Shown piece by piece: positions 1 through 6,575 of a stretch of DNA of 7,582 nucleotides. This DNA comes from Acidimicrobiia bacterium (GTDB lineage Bacteria > Actinomycetota > Acidimicrobiia > Acidimicrobiales > Acidimicrobilacustridaceae). Each line of letters begins with the position of its first letter. The stretch's first letter is position 1. A model generated the notes under the pieces. The model searched no databases. It was given only the letters and a program-made list of their open reading frames with translations, and was not told the DNA's origin. Location: positions 1-7,582 of the forward strand of contig VERC01000112.1 of assembly GCA_018882825.1 (NCBI GenBank), given 5' to 3'. The position numbers were made by a program, and so were the translations under genes.

Positions 1-314
1 ACACCCCATCCCACCATCGGGTGCACCACGGCACCCAACCCGAGTACCTCGATCGCAATCACGGCGGCATCCTGATCGTGTGGGACCGACTGTTCGGCAC
101 CTTCCAGCGGGAATCGACCCGAGTGCGCTACGGACTGACTCGAAACATCTCCACCTTCAACCCGTTGCGCATCGCCACGCACGAGTACCGCGACATGCTG
201 CGCGACGTCGCCGGGGCCACCACGTGGCGCGAACGTCTCGGTCACGTGTTCGCCCACCCCGGTTGGGGGAAGCGTCGACGCAACCGCAACGAACGGTGGG
301 AACTGGCCAGCTGA
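1..314 (+). CDS. Sterol desaturase / fatty acid hydroxylase family protein, C-terminal part (5' end outside window)
   Basis: Reading from base 3, the visible protein opens TPSHHRVHHGTQPEYLDRNH and continues GGILIVWDRLFGTF, ending at TGA 312-314. HHRVHH is the last histidine box of the membrane-bound di-iron fatty acid hydroxylase superfamily (sterol desaturase family). The following PEYLDxNxGGIxxxWDRLFGTF stretch is also characteristic of it. These integral membrane enzymes use a His-coordinated di-iron centre and O2 to hydroxylate or desaturate lipids or sterol-like substrates. Only about 103 residues are visible; the transmembrane helices and earlier histidine boxes lie upstream of the window. 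The tail is basic (GKRRRNRNERW), as expected for a cytoplasmic C-terminus. The gene converges on the dehydrogenase gene with a 23-nt gap and shows no functional link to the operon beyond. The family call is firm; the substrate is unknown. Confidence 0.9.
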   Translation, partial: TPSHHRVHHGTQPEYLDRNHGGILIVWDRLFGTFQRESTRVRYGLTRNISTFNPLRIATHEYRDMLRDVAGATTWRERLGHVFAHPGWGKRRRNRNERWELAS

Positions 315-337
315 TCGCCGGCGCGGTACCGGTCGAT

Positions 338-1129
338 TCAGCGATTGGCGGGACGCGACCGCGACAGGTGCGCTCCGGCATCGGCGAGGATCAACTGACC
401 GGTGATGCACCGAGCCAGATCACTGGTCAGGAACACCGTGAGACGAGCCAACTCGTCGGCCGTCGTCTCGCGTTGCAGTGGTGTGGCCGCCACCAGGGCT
501 CGGTAGTGCTCGTCGTCGAAGGCGTCGCGCACGGTCTCGGTCATGGTCGTACCCGGGGCGATCGCCACCACGCGGATCCCGTGGGGGCCGAGTTCCACCG
601 CCATCGTCTGGGTGAGGTGGTTGATGGCCGCCTTGGCCGCGCCGTAGGCGGCCATGTTCGGAGACGGCCGGGTGGTCTCGCCGGAGGAGACGTTCACGAT
701 CACTCCACCACCGGTGCCGATCATGTGGCGGGCCGCCGCTTCGCTGGCCAGCGCGGTGATCACGAGGTTCTGGTCGACGAGGTTGCGCCAGTGCGCGCCG
801 GTGAGCGACAGGAACGGTCCCGGTCGCTCATCGCCGTACATCCCGATGTTGTTGACCAGCATGTCGAGACGACCGCCGAATCGACGCACTGCGTCGTCGA
901 TCATGGCCACCAGCTGCTCGTCGTCACGGGCATCGGCGATGAGGGCGAAGGCCCGACCGCCCTCGTCGACGATCGACCGCACCGTGGCCGCGGCCTGCGC
1001 GTCGCGCACATCGTGGACGGCGACCGTTGCGCCCGCCCGGGCCAACCACCGGGCGATCTCGGCCCCGATCCCGGCGCCCGAGCCGGTGACGAGCGCCGTT
1101 CGCCCACTGTGGTCGATGGTGATGGCCAC
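338..1129 (-). CDS. SDR family NAD(P)-dependent oxidoreductase
   Basis: This 263-aa protein is a classical short-chain dehydrogenase of normal length with a Rossmann fold. It shows the cofactor motif TGSGAGIG (residues 15-22), an NNIG motif (93-96, for NNAG), and the catalytic set N121, S149, Y162 and K166 (YGAAK). The C-terminus has the usual ITGQLILADAG segment. An acidic residue (D40) after the second beta strand (VAVHD) suggests NAD(H) preference, by family rules. It probably interconverts an alcohol and a ketone; the substrate is unknown. It is the last gene of a four-gene operon. The chosen start is GTG at 1129-1127, two bases after the upstream TGA (TGACCGTG). It has no clear Shine-Dalgarno sequence of its own, so translation is probably coupled to the UGSC gene. 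Similarity to FabG-like reductases is generic and does not imply fatty acid synthesis. Confidence 0.93.
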   Translation of the reverse strand: MAITIDHSGRTALVTGSGAGIGAEIARWLARAGATVAVHDVRDAQAAATVRSIVDEGGRAFALIADARDDEQLVAMIDDAVRRFGGRLDMLVNNIGMYGDERPGPFLSLTGAHWRNLVDQNLVITALASEAAARHMIGTGGGVIVNVSSGETTRPSPNMAAYGAAKAAINHLTQTMAVELGPHGIRVVAIAPGTTMTETVRDAFDDEHYRALVAATPLQRETTADELARLTVFLTSDLARCITGQLILADAGAHLSRSRPANR

Positions 1130-1131
1130 GG

Positions 1132-1680
1132 TCAGACCTGACCGGTGAACAGGGCGATGAGGCGGTCGACCGCGGCGTCGGCCCACGACTGCAGGGTCGG
1201 CTCGTCGGTGCCGCCGATGGGATGGGGCAGCACCAGCAATCGCGTGTCGGGCGCTCCGAATGAGGTCGACAACGTGGTGGCCACCGGATGGAACTGCGTG
1301 GTGGTGGTGACGACGGTGGGGATGCCGTTGCGTTCGAGCTCGATGGCGTCGTGCACCGAGTACGCCGTGCACGATCCGCAGTCGGCGGCACCCGTGATGA
1401 CCAGATCGGCCTGGGCCAGCAGGAGTTCGAGTCGATCGGGCGCCAACGGAATGGCGGCGTTGGCCGACAATCCCAGCGGGCCCTTCTTGGTGATGACCGA
1501 CACCACCGCCCCGGTGCGGGCCGCCAGCGACTCGGCCGCTCTGGTCATCACCACATCGGCGTTCGGTTTGCCGTTGTCGAGCACACCGATGCGCAGACCC
1601 CGCAGGCTCGATGGCGAGGTGGCCAGTCCGGCCGACAACGGACCCGGTTCGGAATCGGGCAGGTACACGGAGACGGTCAT
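1132..1680 (-). CDS. UGSC family (seleno)protein, cysteine form (CGSC)
   Basis: A 182-aa soluble protein with no signal peptide. Residues 30-42 read RIGVLDNGKPNAD, and residues 100-105 read DCGSCT, followed by AYSVHDAIELERNGIPTVV. This is the pattern of the UGSC (seleno)protein family, in which the first active-site residue may be selenocysteine. Here both C101 (codon 1380-1378) and C104 (1371-1369) are ordinary TGC. The motif plus the following ELERNGIPTV also resembles the U-G-x-C-T region of the glycine/betaine/D-proline reductase selenoprotein B family (GrdB/PrdB). A thiol-based reductive or thioether-forming chemistry is therefore plausible, but this is inference. ATG 1680-1678 is preceded by GGAGGG (1691-1686, 5-nt spacing), which lies inside the end of the upstream 353-aa gene; only one base separates the two (TGACATG). 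I know of no assigned reaction for this family. Confidence 0.82.
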   Translation of the reverse strand: MTVSVYLPDSEPGPLSAGLATSPSSLRGLRIGVLDNGKPNADVVMTRAAESLAARTGAVVSVITKKGPLGLSANAAIPLAPDRLELLLAQADLVITGAADCGSCTAYSVHDAIELERNGIPTVVTTTTQFHPVATTLSTSFGAPDTRLLVLPHPIGGTDEPTLQSWADAAVDRLIALFTGQV

Positions 1681-1681
1681 G

Positions 1682-2743
1682 TCATCCCTCCACCGGCAGG
1701 GTCACGCTGCGGGTCATGCCCCAGGACGGCACCACGAGCGAGTGCTTGCCCGGACCGCCGGCCACCACCACACGGATGTTGTCGGCATCGCCGGTCATCG
1801 GCAGCAGGGCGTCATCATCGACCGCCTTCATCCACGCCGCCCACGCCAGTTCCTGGAAGTGCTTGCGGAACAACCACGCCGGCAGACGAGCGGTGTTGAA
1901 CAGGTAATCGGAGACGTCGCGCCGCGTCATGGCTCGCTCGGCGATCGACGCCGCGTGTTCGGGACCGAGCACGATGAAGTACTCCGCCTGACTGATTGGT
2001 GCGTTGTTCTGACCGAGCGAGGTCATCGCCGAAGCGATCTTGTCGAGGATCAACGCCGGATCACCGGCAGCCTCGGCATCGTGCACGTTGTGGGGACCTT
2101 CTCCGCAGTGCACGGTCACCGCACTGGGCGCGTCGATGCCCAACGACATCGGATAGGACTCCCACGGTGTGGCCTCGATGTTCTCGGCCGCGCAGAACGT
2201 GTACTTGGCCGGTTGACCGTGCGTGGCTGCGTCACCGAAGCCGGGGCGCGCACCAGCCACGTGCAACAGCACCAGACGCACGGCCCGGCCCACGGTGGCG
2301 TTGGCCCGATTGCCGGGTCCGAAGGCACCGACGCCACCGGTGAAGCCGGCGGTGTGCACGATCTCACCATGTACCAGCACCATGGGCGCCACCGGATGTG
2401 TGGTGGCGTTGACGCCGCGGAGGTTGACCTGCGGGCGCGACAACGCCCGCAACGCGGTGAGCACCACCGGGAACGTCTCGGGCGGACACCCGGCCATCAC
2501 GGCGTTGATGGCCACCACCCGCCGGGTCACGATCCCCGATCGCGGCTGCAGGGTGAACAACACCTCGTCGGCATCACCGGAGGCGTGGGCCAACATGGCC
2601 TCGACGCGCGCCGGAGTGGGGGCGACCACGGGCAGTCCGTCGCCGAGTCCGTGCGCGGCCAACAGGTCGAACATGGCCTCGGGTGACTCGTCGGCGATCT
2701 CGGCCATCTCGGGCACATAGGTACGGGGTGATGCGTCGGTCAT
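1682..2743 (-). CDS. Conserved protein of unknown function, probable partner of the UGSC protein
   Basis: A 353-aa soluble protein that I cannot assign to a characterised family. From memory, similar proteins occur beside UGSC-type genes; I could not verify this here. It has motif blocks that look strongly constrained: GDGLPVVAPT (34-43), NAVMAGCPPE (80-89), NATTHPVAP (112-120), GPGNRANATVGRAVRL (142-157), GQPAKYTFCAAEN (176-188), CGEGPHNVHD (213-222), SLGQNNA (242-248) and AGGPGKHS (328-335). Cysteines sit at 86, 184 and 213, each inside a block, and His/Asn residues are frequent there, so a ligand- or metal-binding enzyme subunit is plausible. There are no membrane segments. ATG 2743-2741 is chosen because AGGAG (2754-2750) lies 6 nt upstream and overlaps the stop codon of the preceding gene; the open frame continues further upstream only as an overlap of that gene. 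The one-base junction with the UGSC gene suggests the two products are made together and may form a complex. Confidence 0.8.
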   Translation of the reverse strand: MTDASPRTYVPEMAEIADESPEAMFDLLAAHGLGDGLPVVAPTPARVEAMLAHASGDADEVLFTLQPRSGIVTRRVVAINAVMAGCPPETFPVVLTALRALSRPQVNLRGVNATTHPVAPMVLVHGEIVHTAGFTGGVGAFGPGNRANATVGRAVRLVLLHVAGARPGFGDAATHGQPAKYTFCAAENIEATPWESYPMSLGIDAPSAVTVHCGEGPHNVHDAEAAGDPALILDKIASAMTSLGQNNAPISQAEYFIVLGPEHAASIAERAMTRRDVSDYLFNTARLPAWLFRKHFQELAWAAWMKAVDDDALLPMTGDADNIRVVVAGGPGKHSLVVPSWGMTRSVTLPVEG

Positions 2744-2753
2744 CGTCGACTCC

Positions 2754-3566
2754 TCACAGACGGGCACACGCGTCGTGGTAGGCCGCGGCCGCGGCCGCCG
2801 GGCCACGCTCGAGGATCGACGCGTTGAAGATCTCACTGGCCACGTAGGGGCGCGCCCCCTTGGCGTCGAACACGTCGAACAGTCCGACGAAGTCGACGAT
2901 GCCGTCACCGGGCAACTGACGGTTCGACATCGCCTCGGCGAACACGTCGGCGGCCGGTTCGGCTACGGCATCGCACAGTTGCAGGTAGCCCAGCCGCGAG
3001 CCGTCGAGCCGGTCGAGCACGGCGACATCCGGTCCACCCGGTTGACGCATCCAGTGCCACGTGTCGAAGCACAGCGCAGCGTTGGGTTCGCCGCAGGCCT
3101 CCATCAGGTCGACGGCCGAGGCCATCGTGGCCATGGCCGTCCACGGCAACCACTCGAGACACACCTGCAGGCCGGCGGGGGCGACGAGCGTGCACAACTG
3201 GGCCAGACCCTCGAGGGCCGCGCTGCGATCCATCTCGGGTTCGAGCACCACGGTGAGCAGGGCGCGCGCCCCGAGGGCTTCGGCCATGGCGATCGACTGC
3301 TCGGCCTCGGCCTCGTTGGCCGGCCCGGGACCCGACGACCATGCCAGCGCTGCTTCCAACGCGCCGGCGCGCAGTCCGCGATCGGCCAGCATCGAGGCCA
3401 CGGTGTCGACACCGAACATCGAACCGAGGAACGTGTGCAACGACACCGAGGTCGTGCCGGCCGCCGCCACGGCATCGAGCACCGCGGGCAGATCACGAGC
3501 CACGGCCACGGGATCAGCGCCCAACGTGCCGATGCACACGCCCACGTCATCGGTCAGTGCCGTCAA
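2754..3566 (-). CDS. Sugar phosphate isomerase/epimerase-like TIM-barrel protein
   Basis: This 270-aa protein matches the xylose isomerase-like TIM barrel (AP endonuclease family 2). Metal-ligand positions are recognisable: E138 in CLEW, D168 and H171 in FDTWHW, and E245 in ASEIF. LPGDGIVDF (218-226) corresponds to the PGxGxID loop typical of these isomerases and epimerases. Q196 (LQLCD) replaces the histidine often found at the strand-7 position. Members isomerise, epimerise or dehydrate sugars, inositols and related polyols; the substrate here is unknown. It is the first gene of the four-gene operon. The start is taken as TTG 3566-3564 because GGAGGG (3575-3570) is just upstream (3-4 nt spacing, slightly short) and the barrel's first strand (VGVCIGTLG) begins at residue 8. 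GTG at 3545 is a less likely alternative because it cuts into strand 1. Confidence 0.83.
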   Translation of the reverse strand: MTALTDDVGVCIGTLGADPVAVARDLPAVLDAVAAAGTTSVSLHTFLGSMFGVDTVASMLADRGLRAGALEAALAWSSGPGPANEAEAEQSIAMAEALGARALLTVVLEPEMDRSAALEGLAQLCTLVAPAGLQVCLEWLPWTAMATMASAVDLMEACGEPNAALCFDTWHWMRQPGGPDVAVLDRLDGSRLGYLQLCDAVAEPAADVFAEAMSNRQLPGDGIVDFVGLFDVFDAKGARPYVASEIFNASILERGPAAAAAAYHDACARL

Positions 3567-3625
3567 CGTCCCTCCCCCGTGCGGATCGGCTCTCGGCGGA
3601 AAGGACGCTATAGGGTCCGTCGCTC
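3567..3625. promoter_or_regulatory. Divergent promoter region between the UGSC operon and the amidohydrolase gene
   Basis: This short region separates two divergent genes. Its centre, 3603-3618, reads GGACGCTATAGGGTCC, symmetrical at 14 of 16 positions around CTATAG. TAGGGT (3611-3616) fits an actinobacterial TANNNT -10 element for rightward transcription. On the other strand TAGCGT (3610-3605) fits one for the leftward operon, leaving roughly a 30-nt leader that carries the GGAGGG ribosome site at 3575-3570. No good -35 element was seen on either strand. The palindrome could also be a regulator's operator. Confidence 0.55.
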
Positions 3626-3655
3626 GTGGATCGATCCGCCGCACAGGGCCCGGTG

Positions 3656-4486
3656 ATGTCGGGCGTCGTCGACACCCACACGCACGTGGCGTGCGCCGCC
3701 GATCGATCGCCCGACGCGCCGGCCGTCGACGCCAGTGACTGGTGGCGCACCGGCGGGTCGATCGACGAACTGCTGGGCGACCTCGACACCGCCGGTGTGG
3801 AGCGGGCGGTGGTGGTGCAGGCGGTGGGTGCCTACGGCTACGACTGTTCGTGCGCGGCGGCCTCGGTGGGAACCCATCGGGATCGCACGGCGCTGGTGGT
3901 GGCCGTCGACATGAACGACGATCCCGCTCGAGACCTTTCCGCCCTCCTCGACGACCCACCCTCGGGCGCCGCGATCGCCGGTGTGCGCGCCTTCGGGGTG
4001 GGGTCGGTCGACGACTCGTGGCTCACCGACGGTCGGGGCGCGGCGCTGTGGGAACTGGCCGCCGCACGCGGGTTGGTCGTGGTGCCCTGCATCCTCGGCG
4101 ATCGTTTTGGTGACCTGCGCGCTCTCGTCGAACGCACACCCGGCGTGGTCGTCGCCGTCGACCACTGCGGATTCGGCGACATGTGCGTCGGCGACGCCGA
4201 TGACAACTTGGCGCAGTTGGTCGATCTGCCGAACGTGCATCTCAAGGTGACGTCGTACGTGCTCGAAGCGGCCGAGGCCGCCGACGGCGACGCGGCGCCG
4301 ACCCTCGAGCGACTCGTCGAACGGTTCGGTGCCCATCGACTGTGCTGGGGCTCGGATCATCCCCAGGATCGACGTCACGACTACGTCGGCAAACTGGCGC
4401 TGGCGACACACGCAGCCCGGTCCCTCGACGACGCGTCACGCAACGCGCTGTTCGCCACCACCGGTCGTCGGTTGTTCTTCGACTGA
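3656..4486 (+). CDS. Amidohydrolase family 2 (metal-dependent TIM-barrel hydrolase)
   Basis: From ATG 3656 the protein is 276 aa, the usual size for amidohydrolase-2 (LigI/decarboxylase-type) enzymes. It opens MSGVVDTHTHV, placing the HxH metal site at residues 8-10. Other expected residues are R111 (GVRAFG), H170 (AVDHCGFGD), K197 (HLKVTSY) and D234 (WGSDHP). The family includes lactonases such as 2-pyrone-4,6-dicarboxylate hydrolase and non-oxidative decarboxylases of aromatic acids; hydrolysis of a lactone-like intermediate is a reasonable guess but unproven. No signal peptide is seen, so it is probably cytoplasmic. An in-frame GTG at 3626 would add ten residues and lies 9 nt after the -10-like TAGGGT, so a leaderless GTG start is a real alternative; ATG 3656 has a weak AGGG upstream and gives the typical N-terminus. 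It diverges from the UGSC operon across a shared promoter and converges on the LLM gene with a 4-nt gap. Confidence 0.9.
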   Translation: MSGVVDTHTHVACAADRSPDAPAVDASDWWRTGGSIDELLGDLDTAGVERAVVVQAVGAYGYDCSCAAASVGTHRDRTALVVAVDMNDDPARDLSALLDDPPSGAAIAGVRAFGVGSVDDSWLTDGRGAALWELAAARGLVVVPCILGDRFGDLRALVERTPGVVVAVDHCGFGDMCVGDADDNLAQLVDLPNVHLKVTSYVLEAAEAADGDAAPTLERLVERFGAHRLCWGSDHPQDRRHDYVGKLALATHAARSLDDASRNALFATTGRRLFFD

Positions 4487-4490
4487 GACG

Positions 4491-5426
4491 TCAGGCGAAG
4501 CGGGCGCGGAACTCGGTCACGTAGGTGCCGTAGGTCTCGAGCGCCTCGGCGCGGGTGGTGGGGGCGACGGCCGGCATGCGCAGATCGGTGACACCGGCTT
4601 CGATGAGCGGCGCGGCGGCGTCCATGGTGGCGGACACGTCGATCGAACCGTCGGCATTGCGAACGGCCGGCGCATGACCCTGCACCTGGAAGCCGGGATC
4701 ACCGCCGGCATCGGCCACCCGCTGGCGCAGACGGGGAATGGCGGTCACGAGGTCGGCACCATCGGGACCCCACGGGATCCATCCCGAGCCGTAGTCGGCG
4801 ATGCGTCGCACAACTCGGGCATTGATCGTCCCGCTCACCCAGATGGGGATGCCGCCGGCCTGGCGCGGCTTGGGCATCTGGTGGATGCGTTCGAAGCGCA
4901 ACTCGGGTGAGTCGTAGTCGGCCACACGCTGCGTCCATAGTTCACGGCACACCTCGATGGTGTGATCGAGCAGTCGACCACGCGCATCGAAGTCGAGTCC
5001 GGCGGCGTCGTACTCCTCCTTCTGCCAGCCGACACCGATGCCGAGATCGATGCGACCGTTGGTGAGTACGTCCATGGTGGCCAGGGTCTTGGCCAGCACC
5101 ACCGGTCGGCGCAGCGCGGCGATGAGGATGGCAGTACCGAGTCGCACGCGGGCTGTGCGGGCGCCCACGGCGGTGAGGAAGATGAGTGGCTCGAGCCAGT
5201 TCCCGTCGGCGTCGGTCGGTTGCTTGCCACCGGCCGAGCCGCCCTTCTTCGGATCGGAGTACGCCTCGAGGTCCTCGCCGTAGGCGACGTGATCGGAGAC
5301 GACGATGCGGTCGATGCCGGCCTCGTCAGCCGCCTCACAGTGCTCGAGGAGGAACTCCCAGTCGCCGGGATCGTCCTGGAAGAAGGTGCGGACCTGGATG
5401 GACAGTTGTGCGGGCGTGGTGGCCAT
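4491..5426 (-). CDS. LLM class flavin/F420-dependent oxidoreductase
   Basis: This 311-aa protein has the bacterial luciferase-like monooxygenase (LLM) TIM-barrel pattern. Visible are SDHVAYGEDLEAY (44-56), RVRLGTAILIAALRRPVVLA (93-112), a GRIDLGIGVGWQKEEYDAAG block (124-143), and GIPIWVSG in the middle third. GxGxGWxxEEYxAxG is typical of the actinobacterial F420-using LLM subfamilies. F420 use is therefore likely, but FMN cannot be excluded from sequence. Such enzymes carry out hydride transfers on diverse substrates and cannot be assigned further. ATG 5426-5424 is chosen; an in-frame GTG three codons upstream (5435-5433) is equally open, and neither has a strong Shine-Dalgarno sequence. The gene diverges from the secreted-protein gene (63-bp gap). 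It converges on the amidohydrolase, so whether it belongs to the same pathway is uncertain. Confidence 0.92.
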   Translation of the reverse strand: MATTPAQLSIQVRTFFQDDPGDWEFLLEHCEAADEAGIDRIVVSDHVAYGEDLEAYSDPKKGGSAGGKQPTDADGNWLEPLIFLTAVGARTARVRLGTAILIAALRRPVVLAKTLATMDVLTNGRIDLGIGVGWQKEEYDAAGLDFDARGRLLDHTIEVCRELWTQRVADYDSPELRFERIHQMPKPRQAGGIPIWVSGTINARVVRRIADYGSGWIPWGPDGADLVTAIPRLRQRVADAGGDPGFQVQGHAPAVRNADGSIDVSATMDAAAPLIEAGVTDLRMPAVAPTTRAEALETYGTYVTEFRARFA

Positions 5427-5453
5427 GGCCGCCACTCTGTCAGATCGTCCGCC

Positions 5454-5482
5454 TAGAGTTGATCCCTCGCACCCTGAGGGAG
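5454..5482 (+). promoter_or_regulatory. Putative -10 element and ribosome binding site for the secreted protein gene
   Basis: TAGAGT at 5454-5459 matches TANNNT, and AGGGAG at 5477-5482 sits 7 nt before ATG 5490. A start near 5466 would give a leader of about 25 nt. No -35 hexamer was recognised. The element resembles TAGGGT before the amidohydrolase gene, which supports it as the local promoter style. Confidence 0.45.
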
Positions 5483-5489
5483 TCACGAG

Positions 5490-6563
5490 ATGCACACGTT
5501 CGAGAAGTCCCGGGTGGCCGCGCTGTCCGTCGCAGCCATGCTGATCGTCACATTGTCCGTGGTCGGCGGGGTGCACCGAGCCACTCGGGCCGATGCCCTC
5601 GATCTCACTCGGATCGCCCCCATCGTGGCCGTGACTGAGGGACCCGATGCCGAGCAACCGGTGATCGGCTACACGCTGGCGACCCCCGACAGCCAGGAGA
5701 CCTGTGAACTCCTCCGCATCGACTGGGTGACAGGGCTGACGGTCGATCTGCCCTCCACTCCGACGGCAGATGCCTGCGTCACCGATCTCGCCGTGGCTCC
5801 TGACGGGACCGTCTACGGCATCAAGGCGATTGCTCCACCCGAACCCGTGGGCCTGACCTGCTTCTCGAGCTTCTGCGGCCCACCGCTGGCCCGCCTCGTG
5901 ACATTCGCCGCTGACGGAACGGCGACGAGCATCGAGATCGGGTCCGCCTATAACTACGAATTCAGTCTCGACCTGCTCGGAGTCTTCCGTGGCGTCGCCG
6001 TGGACAGCGCCGGTGTGATCCACGTGACCATCAACAACCTGTGGGTCGATGTCACCGACTGCACCCCTGCGCCCTCGCGGGTGCCCGGATCGACATCTGG
6101 CGCGTCCCCGGCGGTCACGGTCGCCGACGGCATCTACGACTGGTCGGCGTGTCTGTTCACCGTCGACCCGACGACCGGTGACATGACGCTCGTCGGGCCC
6201 TCCAAGTTGCCGGGCAACTTCCTCGCCGGTCTGTCCATCGGCAGCGAGGGCGGTCGGACACTCGCGTTCCTCATCGCTCCGTCGAGCGTGGCGCCCTCGT
6301 CGATCGATGCGGCCTACTGGGGCGCAGTCGACCTCGCCACCGGTGAGGTCACGCCCACCGGGTCGACCTATCCGACTTCGAACGGGATGTTCGATCAGTT
6401 GCGCTCCCAATCGATCATCTACGCGCTGGTGGAGGACCCCGCCACGGGTACCTACCGCACTGCGACGGTCGATCCCCTCACCGGAGCCATCACCTCGATC
6501 AACGATCTGCGCACCGAACTCCCACCGCGGCCGGAGCCGGTCGCACCCGCGTTCACCGGCTGA
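5490..6563 (+). CDS. Secreted protein of unknown function, probable beta-propeller
   Basis: This 357-aa protein has a Sec-type signal peptide: charged start MHTFEKSR, a hydrophobic core at residues 9-28, and an A-D-A site predicting cleavage after A36. The mature part repeats a hydrophobic-D-x-x-T-G motif: IDWVTGLTV (77-85), VDPTTGDMT (225-233), VDLATGEVT (280-288) and VDPLTGAIT (327-335). It also has AVAPDGTVYG (101-110) and AVDSAGVIHV (170-179), strand pairs of NHL/WD-like propeller blades. All six cysteines (72, 96, 124, 129, 191, 221) lie in the exported part, so disulfides are plausible. There is no C-terminal anchor or sorting signal; the tail is proline-rich (ELPPRPEPVAPAF). ATG 5490 has a good AGGGAG site 7 nt upstream. 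It lies between an LLM oxidoreductase and a VOC gene, neither of which indicates its role. A binding or structural cell-surface function is a guess; no enzyme motif was recognised. Confidence 0.85.
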   Translation: MHTFEKSRVAALSVAAMLIVTLSVVGGVHRATRADALDLTRIAPIVAVTEGPDAEQPVIGYTLATPDSQETCELLRIDWVTGLTVDLPSTPTADACVTDLAVAPDGTVYGIKAIAPPEPVGLTCFSSFCGPPLARLVTFAADGTATSIEIGSAYNYEFSLDLLGVFRGVAVDSAGVIHVTINNLWVDVTDCTPAPSRVPGSTSGASPAVTVADGIYDWSACLFTVDPTTGDMTLVGPSKLPGNFLAGLSIGSEGGRTLAFLIAPSSVAPSSIDAAYWGAVDLATGEVTPTGSTYPTSNGMFDQLRSQSIIYALVEDPATGTYRTATVDPLTGAITSINDLRTELPPRPEPVAPAFTG

Positions 6564-6575
6564 GATCGTCCACCT

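Noticed and set aside
315..337. Bidirectional terminator between the sterol desaturase and SDR genes
   Set aside because: Only a 4-bp CCGG/CCGG pairing is visible in 23 nt, too weak to call.
1369..1380. Possible selenocysteine (in-frame TGA) in the UGSC motif
   Set aside because: Both motif codons are TGC, so no recoding is needed and no SECIS was sought.
80..2686. Long + strand open frames (353 and 513 codons) opposite the SDR, UGSC and 353-aa genes
   Set aside because: They are mirror frames of well-supported - strand genes in GC-rich DNA. Their translations are rich in Arg, His and Gly and show no family motifs.
3608..4411. - strand open frame opposite the amidohydrolase
   Set aside because: It is the antisense shadow of a gene with clear metal-site motifs; its composition is low-complexity and it has no ribosome site.
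5464..5480. Inverted repeat CCCTC-7 nt-GAGGG that could hide the ribosome site of the secreted-protein gene
   Set aside because: With the -10 candidate at 5454-5459, transcription would start near 5466, so the left arm would be largely untranscribed.
5427..6410. In-frame upstream extension of the LLM gene, antisense to the secreted-protein gene
   Set aside because: The LLM fold begins right after ATG 5426. The extension is Arg/Gly/His-rich and lies opposite a gene with a signal peptide and a good ribosome site.
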